Positions 34,102-43,083 of a DNA stretch of 64,000 nt are shown here, piece by piece. Location of the stretch: assembly GCA_963789025.1 (NCBI GenBank), contig CAWBIT010000002.1, positions 56,881-120,880 on the forward strand. Direction: 5' to 3'. Positions within the stretch are counted from its first letter, which is position 1. Each line of letters opens with the position of its first letter. Under the pieces are notes generated by a model. It was not told where the DNA came from and ran no database searches. It was given only the letters and a program-made list of their open reading frames with translations. This stretch comes from AP-15 sp963789025. Its GTDB lineage: Bacteria > Pseudomonadota > Alphaproteobacteria > ATCC43930 > CGMCC-115725. The position numbers and the translations under genes are program-made.

Positions 34102-36105
34102 TCAGGCGCGGCCGGCTGTGCGCTGCGCGCGCCGGTCGGCGAGTGGGATGACAAGGCCTGGGTGCTGCGCCGCGACCCGCTCCTGGGCGGCTTCGATGAT
34201 CAGCTTCAACAGGTCGGAGTAGCGCAGCCCCGCCATCTCGGCCATCAGATTGAGCTTGCCGTCCCAGCACCAGCCGGGGTTCGGGTTGACCTCGAGCAGC
34301 CGAATCTCACCCTCGGCGTCGGCGCGGAAATCGAACCGAGCATAGTCTCGGCAACCCAGCCGCTCGAACAGAATGTTCGAATAGTCGACGATCTTGCGGC
34401 GCGCTTCTTCATCGAGCCGCGCCTCGCGGTAGCCGATTTGCGTCCAATAGGGCGAGTCGGGGACCCATTTCAACTCGTAGGGCAGCAGCTGAGGCAATGC
34501 CGGATCGAGCCGCGAATAGTCGACCTCGAGCGGCGGCAATACCCGGTAGCCTTGTCCCGGATTGCCGATGATCCCGATCGAATATTCGGGACCGGTCAGA
34601 AACTCCTGGATCAGGATCGGGCAGCCCGGCATCTGTTCTCGCAGGCGGCCGAGGCGAGTGATCGCCTCTTCCCAAGTATGGACCACTGCATCCTTGGTGA
34701 TGCCGATCGACAAATCGCCGTAGTTCGGCTTGATCAATGCCGGGAACACTGATGGGATCGTCGCCGCCAGATCGTCCGAATTGAAATACGTTTCCGCCGG
34801 CACCGGCACATCGATCGCCTGCGCGATGCCGCGCACCAAGGATTTGTTGTAGCAAAGCCCGAGGCAGCTGGGTCCCGCGCCGCTGTAGGGAATGTCGAGC
34901 ATTTCCAGCAATGCCGGCACATGCATTTCCATGAAAGCGTCGTTGTTGAAGCCCTCGTCACAGAAATTGAGGACGAAATGCGGGCGGCTCGCGCGCAAAT
35001 CGGCGAAAAGAGAGGCGTGATTGTCGACAAAACGAAAGCGGTAGTCGGGAAGCTCGCGCAGCGCCGTTTTGAGCCGGTCGACGGTCTGGATGTCCTCCTC
35101 ACCAAAGCGCCCGTCCCGTTTGACCGGATCGGGCAGGCGAGGATCGCCGAGGATCACGGTGACGTCGGAGAAGAGCGCCGCGCGGTGCGGCAGTCGGTGA
35201 GCCCGGCGCGGCGCCTCGCAGGTCACGAACAGCCGGTGCGCCACCATGCCCAGATCCTGGTTGCGGTGCGAATCCGGCGCCAGCAGCGAATGAAAGCGGA
35301 CATTGGTGAAGCCCGCGCCGGACAGCAGCGCTTCGAGGCGCTCTTTCGAATAGAGCCGCTCGGCATAAAACTGGTCGGCGATGACGCCGCGCTCGGCATG
35401 TACCACGACCTCCCGGCTGATCAGGCGGTCGCCATCCCCGGCGAGGTCGCGCTCGCGGCAGACGAAATGGTTCTGGTCGACCCACTCCCAGGAGCGCGGC
35501 TCGAAATGATGGCGCATCCAGTTGCCATCCATCAAATCCATGACGAGCGACCCGCCGGGGGCGAGGGCGCGGTTGACCGCTTCGAGCACGGCTAGATCGT
35601 CCTCGGGACGCTCGAAATAGCCGAAGGAATTCCCCAGGATGCAGACGCAGTGAAAGTCACCGTCGCCGAGCCGAAAGCGCCGCGCATCGCCCTCGTGAAA
35701 CGAGACCTGCAGGTTGCGCTGCTTGGCGCGCTTGCGGGCCAGGCGGATCAGGTAGCGGGAGCGATCGAGCCCGGTGACATTAGGAAAGCTTCGGCTGGCG
35801 AGCTCGAGTGAATGGCGCCCTTGACCGCAGCACAGGTCGAGAATGCGGTCGTTGCGCTCGAGCCCGACGCTGCGGATCAACAGGTCGACTTCATCGGCCG
35901 TGTTGCGGTCGTTCTCGATGATGTCGCCATCAGTTTCGAGGTAGAGGGAATTGAACAAGGTACGCCACCAGTCGGAAGGCAGGTGACGTTCGAGATCCGA
36001 AACCGGACCCAATGTCCGCGCGCCGATGTGTCTGTCCGGCTCGGCATGGTCGAGATCCGGGCCGGTCGAGCTCGCGGGCCTCGCACCGTTGGCTTTCTTC
36101 CCCAT
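34102..36105 (-). CDS. Fused SAM-dependent methyltransferase and ATP-grasp (D-Ala-D-Ala ligase-like) protein
   Basis: A 667-residue two-domain enzyme. Residues about 40-300 are a class I methyltransferase: motif I is ILDLCCGQGRHSLELA, motif II GLDRSRYLIRLARKRA, and DGDFHCVCILGNSFGYF follows. Residues about 320-650 are an ATP-grasp ligase resembling D-alanine-D-alanine ligase: HFVLNFCDEGFNNDAFMEMH and PALLEMLDIPYSGAGPSCLG, then FPALIKPNYGDLSIGIT and the metal-binding end LLEVNPNPGWCWDGKLN. The ligase half probably joins two amino-acid-like units through an acyl phosphate, and the other half methylates the substrate or product. No peptidoglycan genes are nearby, so a cell-wall role is unlikely. 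A factor-independent terminator lies just upstream. Confidence 0.88.
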   Translation of the reverse strand: MGKKANGARPASSTGPDLDHAEPDRHIGARTLGPVSDLERHLPSDWWRTLFNSLYLETDGDIIENDRNTADEVDLLIRSVGLERNDRILDLCCGQGRHSLELASRSFPNVTGLDRSRYLIRLARKRAKQRNLQVSFHEGDARRFRLGDGDFHCVCILGNSFGYFERPEDDLAVLEAVNRALAPGGSLVMDLMDGNWMRHHFEPRSWEWVDQNHFVCRERDLAGDGDRLISREVVVHAERGVIADQFYAERLYSKERLEALLSGAGFTNVRFHSLLAPDSHRNQDLGMVAHRLFVTCEAPRRAHRLPHRAALFSDVTVILGDPRLPDPVKRDGRFGEEDIQTVDRLKTALRELPDYRFRFVDNHASLFADLRASRPHFVLNFCDEGFNNDAFMEMHVPALLEMLDIPYSGAGPSCLGLCYNKSLVRGIAQAIDVPVPAETYFNSDDLAATIPSVFPALIKPNYGDLSIGITKDAVVHTWEEAITRLGRLREQMPGCPILIQEFLTGPEYSIGIIGNPGQGYRVLPPLEVDYSRLDPALPQLLPYELKWVPDSPYWTQIGYREARLDEEARRKIVDYSNILFERLGCRDYARFDFRADAEGEIRLLEVNPNPGWCWDGKLNLMAEMAGLRYSDLLKLIIEAAQERVAAQHPGLVIPLADRRAQRTAGRA

Positions 36106-36133
36106 ATCGATCTACCTCGGCTTTCCGGAAATC

Positions 36134-36165
36134 AAAAAAGCGGCTTCCCGTTGAGGGGAACCGCC
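36134..36165 (-). terminator. Rho-independent terminator
   Basis: On the minus strand a GC-rich stem (GGCGGTTCCC / GGGAAGCCGC, small loop CTCAAC) is followed by TTTTTT. It could stop transcripts from the DUF6476 gene 300 bp upstream, or act as an attenuator in the leader of the fusion gene that starts 29 bp downstream. Confidence 0.7.
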
Positions 36166-36470
36166 GAGCAAGAATGTCTTGTCGGGTGGCATCAGCAGCA
36201 TCGGAGACGGCCGCTGGCGCGGGCTGGAGTGGGCATCAGGTGGTCTATGAGAACGGTCGTGCAGGCCAGCGGCGGCAAGGAGCGCATGTCGCTCAAAAAA
36301 GTCGTTTTCCGGCTTCGCGAACAGTGGAAGTCGGCGAGAAGTTCGGAATAAATGTCTCAGCTTTCAAGGCGGCATTTTCTGCCTAGCCGAATTACTCCGG
36401 CAGAGCCGCAATTCGGGCGGTGTGGGACATCACTGCGGCCTCTGAGCCCTGCACAAGGCCGAATCGGGCT

Positions 36471-36770
36471 TCATGGAACGGGATGCAATTCGATCGTTCC
36501 CAGGCGAACGCCCTTCGCCAGGTCGATGACGATGAGTTGCCTTCCTCCGTCGGGCAGCGCCAAGGCGAGGATCAGCCGGTCCGCGCCCGCCGTCATCGCC
36601 TCGATGCGGGCGCCGCGCGGAATGTCGATCAGCGGGGCGGCGAACTCACGAGCAGCCGTGGCGGCGGGTCCGCCGCGCGACACCCTGCCCGCAATGACCG
36701 CGACCAGAGCAGCGAAACCGACGACCAGCATCACGCCCATCACGACAACCAGGATCTTGAGCGCACGCAT
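36471..36770 (-). CDS. DUF6476 family membrane-anchored protein
   Basis: A 99-residue protein with an N-terminal membrane helix (ILVVVMGVMLVVGFAALVAV) and a short periplasmic domain (IPRGARIEAMTAGADRLILA, GGRQLIVIDLAKGVRLGTIE). The pattern matches the alphaproteobacterial DUF6476 family, typically found divergent from rluD, as here. Function unknown. ATG 36770 was chosen because the membrane helix starts immediately after; the much longer upstream frame is antisense to rluD. Confidence 0.8.
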   Translation of the reverse strand: MRALKILVVVMGVMLVVGFAALVAVIAGRVSRGGPAATAAREFAAPLIDIPRGARIEAMTAGADRLILALALPDGGRQLIVIDLAKGVRLGTIELHPVP

Positions 36771-36890
36771 CGGGATCACCCCGCCATTCGTCACCCGTGC
36801 GAAAGCGCAGGGCTGTGACATATCCCCGGTGGCCGGGCTTGGCCTGACTTGGCCAAGCTTGACCCGGCCGAGCCCGGCCAAGGTGTTGAG

Positions 36891-37865
36891 ATGATGGCGG
36901 TTGCTAGCACCACGACGATACGGGCCCGCCCGGGCGACGCCGGGCAGCGGCTCGATCGCGTGCTCGCGCTGCACTTGCCAGAACTGTCGAGGACGCGGCT
37001 GAAGCGCCTGATCGAGAGCGGCCAGGTCACCCATGAGGGAGCTGTTTTGCGCGACCCGTCGCTGCGCGTGCGATACGACCAGAATTTCGTCGTAATTGTG
37101 CCTCAGATTGAGGAGGCCGTGGCGGTCGCGCAGCCGATCGCGCTCGATATCCGCTTCGAGGATGCACAGCTGATCATCATCGACAAGCCGGCGGGCATGG
37201 TTGTCCATCCCGCACCGGGAAATCCCGACGGCACTCTCGTCAACGCCCTGCTCGGCCATTGCGGCGCGAGCCTGTCCGGCATCGGCGGGGTGCGCCGCCC
37301 GGGTATCGTGCATCGGCTCGACAAAGACACCAGCGGCCTGATGGTCGTCGCCAAGACAGAGGCGGCGCACCATGCATTGTCGCACGATTTTGCCGCACGC
37401 CGCATCGATCGCGCGTACACCGCCTTTGTCTGGGGTGTGCCATCCGTGCCGGCGGGCGAGATCGCCGGCAATATCGGCCGCAGCGGCGTCAACCGCAAAA
37501 AGATGGCGGTCCTCGCGGAAGGGAGGGGCAAACCGGCGGTCACCCGGTATCGGGTCGAGCGCGCGTTCAAAATCCATGCGGCGCAGCTCGAATGCCGCCT
37601 GTCTACGGGCCGGACCCACCAGATCCGGGTTCATCTCGCCCATCTCGGCCATCCGCTGATCGGCGATCCGGTCTATGGCACGCGTGCCGGGCGATCGGTT
37701 GCTCGCAGCGGGCCGAGCGGTGCGCAAATTGCCGCATTCCCGCGCCAAGCCTTGCACGCCCGGCTGCTCGGCTTGACCCATCCCGTCGAGAAGCGGCCCA
37801 TGCAATTCGAGAGCCCGCTTCCGGCGGACCTGCGGGACCTCGCTCACAGTTTAGAGCAACTTTAA
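36891..37865 (+). CDS. rluD: 23S rRNA pseudouridine synthase, RluD family
   Basis: A 324-residue pseudouridine synthase. An N-terminal S4 RNA-binding domain (GQRLDRVLALHLPELSRTRL) precedes the catalytic domain with the aspartate in GIVHRLDKDTSGLMVVAKTE and the C-terminal CRLSTGRTHQIRVHLAHLGH. RluD modifies helix 69 of 23S rRNA, but RluC/RluA-type specificity cannot be excluded. Two adjacent ATG codons are possible starts (36891, 36894). It lies 106 bp upstream of rpoH, a common alphaproteobacterial order. Confidence 0.93.
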   Translation: MMAVASTTTIRARPGDAGQRLDRVLALHLPELSRTRLKRLIESGQVTHEGAVLRDPSLRVRYDQNFVVIVPQIEEAVAVAQPIALDIRFEDAQLIIIDKPAGMVVHPAPGNPDGTLVNALLGHCGASLSGIGGVRRPGIVHRLDKDTSGLMVVAKTEAAHHALSHDFAARRIDRAYTAFVWGVPSVPAGEIAGNIGRSGVNRKKMAVLAEGRGKPAVTRYRVERAFKIHAAQLECRLSTGRTHQIRVHLAHLGHPLIGDPVYGTRAGRSVARSGPSGAQIAAFPRQALHARLLGLTHPVEKRPMQFESPLPADLRDLAHSLEQL

Positions 37866-37888
37866 ACTGGACAAAACCCGACTATATT
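37861..37888 (+). promoter_or_regulatory. Possible rpoH promoter
   Basis: TTTAAA and TATATT hexamers separated by 16 bases, in an AT-rich patch between rluD and rpoH that stands out from the GC-rich surroundings. The match to the -35 element is weak. Confidence 0.3.
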
Positions 37889-37971
37889 AGTAGGGTATGG
37901 GCGCCGGGGGATCGGGACGCTTTCTTCGAGCGTTAGCCCATCACCGACTTGAAACGGAGCAACAATCGTCA

Positions 37972-38856
37972 ATGGCTACTCTTTCGGTACCTTCCATTTC
38001 TTCGGAAGGAAACCTGACGCGGTACCTTCAGGAGATCCGCAAATTTCCGATGCTCGAGCCCGAGCAGGAATACATGCTCGCCAAGCGTTGGAAGGAGCAT
38101 GAGGATCCCCAGGCCGCGCACAAGCTGGTTACGAGCCATCTGCGCCTGGTCGCCAAGATCGCCATGGGCTATCGCGGCTATGGGCTGCCTCTCTCCGAGC
38201 TGATCTCCGAGGGCAATGTCGGCATGATGCAGGCCGTCAAGCGCTTTGACCCGGATCGCGGCTTCCGGCTGGCGACCTATGCCATGTGGTGGATCCGCGC
38301 TGCGATCCAGGAGTACATCCTGCACTCCTGGTCGCTCGTCAAGATGGGGACGACGGCGGCGCAGAAAAAGCTGTTCTTCAACCTGCGCAAGCTGAAGGGT
38401 CAGCTGCAGGCGATGGAAGAGGGCGACCTCTCGCCGGAAAATTTGAAGAAGATCGCGACCGAGCTCGACGTGCCCGAGGCCGATGTCATCAGCATGAACC
38501 GCCGGTTGGCGAGCCCCGACCATTCGCTGAACGCACCATTGCGGTCCGACAGCGAAGGCGAGTGGCAGGACTGGCTGGTGGACGAGAGCGAGAGCCAGGA
38601 GACCAGGCTCGGCGAACGGCAAGAGCTCGGCTTGCGCCGCGACCTCCTGGAAAAGGCAATGACGCATCTGAACGACCGCGAACGCCACATCCTGACCGAA
38701 CGCCGGCTGCGCGAGAACCCGACCACCCTCGAGGATCTGTCGCAGCAATATGGCATCTCACGCGAGCGGGTGCGGCAGATCGAGGTCCGCGCCTTCGAAA
38801 AACTGCAGAAGGCGATCAAAGCCGCCGCGATCGAGCGCCGGCTCGTCACCCACTAA
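37972..38856 (+). CDS. rpoH: RNA polymerase sigma factor RpoH (sigma-32)
   Basis: A 294-residue heat-shock sigma factor. Region 2 is seen in HKLVTSHLRLVAKIAMGYRG and FRLATYAMWWIRAAIQEYIL, followed by the sigma-32-specific RpoH box (QKKLFFNLRKLKG). Region 4.2 with the -35 reading helix is in LEDLSQQYGISRERVRQIEV. It directs transcription of chaperone and protease genes. ATG 37972 has GGAGCAAC upstream. The stop is nested with the stop of convergent anmK. Confidence 0.97.
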   Translation: MATLSVPSISSEGNLTRYLQEIRKFPMLEPEQEYMLAKRWKEHEDPQAAHKLVTSHLRLVAKIAMGYRGYGLPLSELISEGNVGMMQAVKRFDPDRGFRLATYAMWWIRAAIQEYILHSWSLVKMGTTAAQKKLFFNLRKLKGQLQAMEEGDLSPENLKKIATELDVPEADVISMNRRLASPDHSLNAPLRSDSEGEWQDWLVDESESQETRLGERQELGLRRDLLEKAMTHLNDRERHILTERRLRENPTTLEDLSQQYGISRERVRQIEVRAFEKLQKAIKAAAIERRLVTH

Positions 38857-39956
38857 CCTGCTGACCGCAGCGGAAAAGCCCCTCTCCCGCGGTGCGGGCG
38901 AGGGGCTTTGAATAGATGCCCGCCACAGCTGGGCTGCGGAACACCCGTAGTCGAAGGCAGGCTCAGCGGTAACCCCAAAACAGAGCGCACGGCGAGATAG
39001 GCAAAGGCTTGCGCCTCGAGCGCGTCGCCATGCCAGCCGACGGCTTCAACCGGCTTTACGGGGACTTTCAGATGGCAGCCGAGGGCCTCCATCAGCGCCG
39101 GGTTATGCCGGCCGCCGCCGGTAACCAGCCACTGTCGTGCCGGAGCAGGAAAATGGCGCATCGCCGCCGCGACCGCCGCCGCCGCCATCTCGGTCAAGGT
39201 GGCCGCGCCGTCTTCGAGTGAAAGCCCCGTCGGCAACGCACTCCGGAAATCGTCGCGATCGAGCGATTTCGGTGAGGGTCGGCCGAAGAATGGATTTGCA
39301 AGAAAATTCTCGACATCGGCCGCCGAAACCGCACCGGCGCGAGCGAGCGCGCCGTCGAGATCAGCCGCTGCGCCGGTGTGCTGGCGCACCCAATCGTCGA
39401 TCAATGCATTGCCGGGTCCGGTGTCGAAGGCGAGAATTTCCGACCCCTCTCCGATCCAGGTCACGTTTGCGACGCCGCCAATGTTGAGTACCGCGAGCGG
39501 CTTCGGGAGCGTTGCGGCGAGGGCGGCATGGAAGAGCGGAGCGAGCGGCGCTCCCTCCCCGCCCGCCGCTACGTCGGCCGAGCGGAAATCGGCAACCACA
39601 TCGAACCCGAGCCGGCGCGCCAGCAGCGCGCCGTCGCCGATCTGCCAGGTCCGACGTTCGGCCGGGCGATGCAAAATCGTGTGGCCGTGAAAGCCGACCA
39701 CCTCGACGGCGTTTTCAGGGTGCTGACGCAGAAAATTTTCCACCGCTTCCGCATGGAGCCGGGTCAGCTCCTTCTCCACATCGGCGACCGGACCGACCCC
39801 GCCGAGAACAGACCGAAGCCTTTCGCGAAAATGCGGCGGGTAGGGAAAGGTCAGCGCGGCGCCCGAGAGCACCCGCTCGCGGCCGTCGGTCTCGATCATC
39901 GCGACGTCGATGCCGTCAAGCGAAGTGCCACTCATCAACCCGATCGCACCCCACAT
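38853..39956 (-). CDS. anmK: Anhydro-N-acetylmuramic acid kinase
   Basis: A 367-residue sugar kinase of the ASKHA fold that phosphorylates and opens 1,6-anhydro-MurNAc in murein recycling. The N-terminal nucleotide motif GLMSGTSLDGIDVAMIE is diagnostic, with LAVLNIGGVANVTWIG and ILAFDTGPGNALIDDWV further on and a C-terminal WLVTGGGRHNPALMEAL. ATG 39956 was chosen; the frame upstream runs through a palindromic repeat. The normal C-terminus probably ends near VLGLPLSLPSTTGV; the last 25 residues or so (HLFKAPRPHRGRG...) are encoded by a hairpin that looks like the rpoH terminator. Confidence 0.95.
   Translation of the reverse strand: MWGAIGLMSGTSLDGIDVAMIETDGRERVLSGAALTFPYPPHFRERLRSVLGGVGPVADVEKELTRLHAEAVENFLRQHPENAVEVVGFHGHTILHRPAERRTWQIGDGALLARRLGFDVVADFRSADVAAGGEGAPLAPLFHAALAATLPKPLAVLNIGGVANVTWIGEGSEILAFDTGPGNALIDDWVRQHTGAAADLDGALARAGAVSAADVENFLANPFFGRPSPKSLDRDDFRSALPTGLSLEDGAATLTEMAAAAVAAAMRHFPAPARQWLVTGGGRHNPALMEALGCHLKVPVKPVEAVGWHGDALEAQAFAYLAVRSVLGLPLSLPSTTGVPQPSCGGHLFKAPRPHRGRGAFPLRSAG
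38876..38909. terminator. Hairpin between rpoH and anmK (half of repeat family A)
   Basis: AAGCCCCTCTCCCGC pairs with GCGGGCGAGGGGCTT around a GGT loop, a stem of about 15 bp. It lies 20 bp after the rpoH stop and is read as coding sequence by anmK on the other strand. There is only a short T-run, so efficiency is uncertain. Confidence 0.5.
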
Positions 39957-40047
39957 GCGCGGGGGGTGGTGACCGGGTCGGCCACGGGGGTTAGGGGTAG
40001 GCAAAGCAGACCTGCCGCCCAGGATTCCCGCCTTGGAGCCTGAAATA

Positions 40048-40189
40048 CCCTCGCCCCGCTTGCGGGGAGAGGACCGGGGTGAGGGGCCCCTTGCGACTGC
40101 ACGGCACCCGCTGATGGAGTGGGAGCTGCCCCTCACCCGTAAGCCGCGCGATGCGCGGCTTACGACCTCTCCCCGCAAGCGGGGCGAGG
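40048..40189. repeat. Dispersed palindromic repeat, family B, paired copy upstream of tyrS
   Basis: CCCTCGCCCCGCTTGCGGGG-type unit at the left and its inverted partner (CCCCGCAAGCGGGGCGAGG) at the right, separated by an inner hairpin GTAAGCCGCGC / GCGCGGCTTAC. It fills the divergent anmK-tyrS spacer and resembles a bacterial interspersed mosaic element. Confidence 0.82.
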
Positions 40190-40318
40190 TGACTGGCTGC
40201 GCGGTCAAATTCCGTCTCTTTCGCTGGAACGACGGGAGCTGACTGCGAGGTATCGGAAATGCCACCCGGCGGGGAGTGTTGTGGCCCGGCGGGCACGCCT
40301 ATGTTAGATGACGCAGCC

Positions 40319-41563
40319 ATGTCCACACCTCGTTCCCCCTTTTTCGCCACAGCGCTCGAACGCGGCTTCATCCATCAATGCACCGACATGGAAGCGCTCG
40401 ACGAACGGCTGCGCGCCGGCGGCGTTGTAGCCTATGTCGGCTACGACTGCACGGCCGACAGCCTGCATGTCGGTAGTCTGGTCGGGATTATGCTGCTGCG
40501 TCTCTTTCAAAGATGCGGGCACAAGCCGATCGTCCTGATGGGAGGCGGCACGACTCGGATCGGCGATCCTTCAGGCAAGGACGAGGCGCGGCAACTCCTC
40601 GACGATGCGGAAATCGCCCGCAATATGGCAGGCATTCGCAGCATTTTTTCGAAATTTCTCAAGTTCGGCGACGGGCTGAGCGACGCCATAATGGTCAACA
40701 ATGCGGACTGGCTCGACGAATTGCGCTACATCCCGCTGTTGCGCGATGTCGGGCGTCATTTCTCGGTCAACCGGATGCTGGCGCTGGACAGCGTCCGGGT
40801 TCGGCTCGAACGCGACCAGCCATTGAGCTTTCTCGAATTCAACTACCCGATCCTGCAGGCCTACGACTTCGGAGAGCTGGCCCGGCGCTATCAATGCGAG
40901 CTGCAGATCGGCGGCTCCGACCAGTGGGGCAACATCGTCGCGGGCGTCGAACTCGCGCGCCGGGCGGAGGGTCGCAACTTGTTCGGGCTGACGACGCCGC
41001 TGATCACGACCGCGTCCGGCATCAAGATGGGCAAGACGGCGCAGGGCGCCGTGTGGCTCAACGCGGAGCGGTTGTCGCCCTACGAATACTGGCAATTCTG
41101 GCGCAATACCGAAGACGACGATGTCGGGCGCTTTCTTTGCCTCTTCACCGAACTGGATCTCGCCCGGATCGAGGAGCTCGAGCACGGCGACATCAATGAG
41201 GCAAAGAAGGTGTTGGCGACCGAGGCTACGGCGCTCTGCCACGGCCGTGAAGCCGCCGAAGCCGCTGCTGAGACCGCGCGCGCCGTCTTCGAGGGCGGCG
41301 GTAGCGGCAGTGAATTGCCGCAGACCGAAGTGCCCCGCAACGAACTGGCCCGCGGCATGCCTGCTTTCGAGCTCTTCAGCCTGACTGGCCTGGCCGCTTC
41401 CAATGGCGAAGCCCGGCGGCTGATCCGCGGCGGCGGCGCGCGCATCAACGACAGGGTCGTCGATAATGAGACGAAGCCCGTCACCGAAGCGGATCTCGAC
41501 GCGAACGGGATGTTGAAGCTCAGCGCCGGCCGCAAACGACATGCTTTGGTTCGGACGGTCTGA
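40319..41563 (+). CDS. tyrS: Tyrosyl-tRNA synthetase
   Basis: A 414-residue class Ic synthetase charging tRNA-Tyr. The HIGH-like motif is in DSLHVGSLVGIMLLRLFQ, tyrosine-binding residues in LQIGGSDQWGNIVAGVEL and the KMSKS-like loop in GIKMGKTAQGAVWL. The C-terminal S4 domain includes ASNGEARRLIRGGGARINDR. ATG 40319 (MSTPRSPFF) gives family length; the frame continues upstream to 40259. Confidence 0.97.
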   Translation: MSTPRSPFFATALERGFIHQCTDMEALDERLRAGGVVAYVGYDCTADSLHVGSLVGIMLLRLFQRCGHKPIVLMGGGTTRIGDPSGKDEARQLLDDAEIARNMAGIRSIFSKFLKFGDGLSDAIMVNNADWLDELRYIPLLRDVGRHFSVNRMLALDSVRVRLERDQPLSFLEFNYPILQAYDFGELARRYQCELQIGGSDQWGNIVAGVELARRAEGRNLFGLTTPLITTASGIKMGKTAQGAVWLNAERLSPYEYWQFWRNTEDDDVGRFLCLFTELDLARIEELEHGDINEAKKVLATEATALCHGREAAEAAAETARAVFEGGGSGSELPQTEVPRNELARGMPAFELFSLTGLAASNGEARRLIRGGGARINDRVVDNETKPVTEADLDANGMLKLSAGRKRHALVRTV

Positions 41564-41689
41564 GTTGGAGTTGCCCAGGCCGGCCGCCGCGGCAAATCGG
41601 CCGACCTCGAGGCTTGGCGCTTCGTTGACAGGATTCCGCAGCGTCACTATGTTCCGGCGCGTTTCAGGCGCGGTGCGGCGCTACCTTAG

Positions 41690-42070
41690 ATGAGCGAGCG
41701 CGAGCCACCAGATCCGCTGGCGCGCCTGGGCGAAAGGATCGACCGGGCACGTGCGGAGCGGGTCCGCGGGCCGGCGTCGGCCGGTGACCGTTCGGCAACG
41801 CAGCAGGGCCTCGGGCTCGGGCTGCGCATCGGCATCGAACTGGTGGTCGCCATAGGCGTCGCCACCGGGCTCGGATGGGCGATCGATCGCTGGCTCGGCA
41901 CGCGGCCATGGGGGATCATCGTGCTGTTTTTCCTCGGGGTCGCCGCCGGTATGCTGAACGTCTATCGCGCAGTCTCCGGCATCAGCGCGCCTGTCGGCTA
42001 TCGGCGGCCCGGCGGGGACGGGGCTGGCACGCGACCGGGCCAGGACCCGTGGGACGACGACGAGAACTGA
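41690..42070 (+). CDS. atpI: ATP synthase assembly/accessory protein AtpI
   Basis: A 126-residue membrane protein first in the Fo operon. Two hydrophobic segments (IELVVAIGVATGLGWAID and WGIIVLFFLGVAAGMLNVY) with a basic N-terminus and acidic C-terminus (DPWDDDEN) fit the AtpI/AtpZ type found in alphaproteobacteria. It probably helps assemble the c-ring or bind magnesium. Its stop precedes the atpB GTG by one base, so the two genes are tightly coupled. Confidence 0.88.
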   Translation: MSEREPPDPLARLGERIDRARAERVRGPASAGDRSATQQGLGLGLRIGIELVVAIGVATGLGWAIDRWLGTRPWGIIVLFFLGVAAGMLNVYRAVSGISAPVGYRRPGGDGAGTRPGQDPWDDDEN

Positions 42071-42071
42071 A

Positions 42072-42803
42072 GTGTCACTAGAACTTCATCCGCTCGAGCA
42101 ATTCGCGATCGAGCGCATCATTCCGATCCATATCGGCGGGCTCGACGTCTCGTACACCAACGCGGCGCTGATGATGACCATAGCTGTCGTCTTCGTTACC
42201 GCGCTGATGGTGCTCGCTACCCGCCGCGCGGCGCTGGTTCCTGGGCGCTGGCAATCGGTCGCCGAAATGCTTTACGAGTTCGTCGCCGATATGGTGGACA
42301 CCAATATTGGACAGGGCGGACGGCAATTCTTTCCCTTCGTCTTTACGCTCTTCACGTTTATTCTGTTTGCCAATCTGTTGGGAATGATTCCCTATAGTTA
42401 TACCACGACGGGCCAAATCATCGTTACCTTCGCGCTCGCCGCCGTCGTGTTCATTCTGGTCACCGCGGTCGGCATTATCCGGCACGGATTCTATTTCCTC
42501 AGCCTCTTTGTCCCGCATGGCGTGCCGAAGGTGCTGCTGTTGTTGCTGGTGCCGATCGAGCTGCTGTCCTACTGCATCCGCCCGTTCACGCTATCGATCC
42601 GGCTCTTTGCGAATATGCTGGCGGGACACACGATGCTGGCGATTTTCGGAGGCTTTGCCGCAAGCATCGGCTTTCTGGCATTCTTCCCGACTGCGATCGA
42701 CGTTCTGCTCGTCGGCCTCGAGTTTCTCGTCGCGGTGTTGCAGGCCTATGTGTTCGCCATCCTGACCTGCCTTTATCTGAACGAGGCGGTTCACCTGCAC
42801 TGA
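42072..42803 (+). CDS. atpB: ATP synthase Fo subunit a
   Basis: A 243-residue integral membrane protein starting at GTG. Five to six transmembrane helices are visible. The essential arginine of the proton path is in IELLSYCIRPFTLSIRLFAN, with the family string ANMLAGHTMLAIFGGF and the last helix EFLVAVLQAYVFAILTCLYL. It forms the stator channel next to the c-ring. Confidence 0.97.
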   Translation: MSLELHPLEQFAIERIIPIHIGGLDVSYTNAALMMTIAVVFVTALMVLATRRAALVPGRWQSVAEMLYEFVADMVDTNIGQGGRQFFPFVFTLFTFILFANLLGMIPYSYTTTGQIIVTFALAAVVFILVTAVGIIRHGFYFLSLFVPHGVPKVLLLLLVPIELLSYCIRPFTLSIRLFANMLAGHTMLAIFGGFAASIGFLAFFPTAIDVLLVGLEFLVAVLQAYVFAILTCLYLNEAVHLH

Positions 42804-42842
42804 AATCTTTCGACTCACCCTTCAACCGAACGGAAAATCGAT

Positions 42843-43070
42843 ATGGATCTCGCTGCCGCCAAAATGATCGGGGCCGGCCTTGCCTGCATTGCGCTCGTCG
42901 GAGCGGGTGTCGGTATCGGCAACGTGTTCTCGGCCCTGATAAACGCGGTCGCCCGCAACCCGGCCTCGCAAGGCCAGGTGCAGCCCTTTGCGTTTCTCGG
43001 CTTTGCGCTGGCCGAAGCAACCGGCCTCTTCGGCCTCGCCATCGCCTTCCTGATCCTCTTCGTGTTCTGA
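42843..43070 (+). CDS. atpE: ATP synthase Fo subunit c
   Basis: A 75-residue hairpin of two membrane helices. The first has GAGLACIALVGAGVGIGNVF; the polar loop is ARNPASQGQ; the second has FLGFALAEATGLFGLAIAFL, with the proton-carrying glutamate in ALAEATGLF. Proton-, not sodium-type, judging by the lack of extra polar ligands. Third gene of the operon. Confidence 0.97.
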   Translation: MDLAAAKMIGAGLACIALVGAGVGIGNVFSALINAVARNPASQGQVQPFAFLGFALAEATGLFGLAIAFLILFVF

Positions 43071-43083
43071 CGGAGGGCGGTCG

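Noticed and set aside
36771..37847. Long upstream extension of the DUF6476 frame
   Set aside because: This part is antisense to rluD; the membrane-anchored protein starts at ATG 36770.
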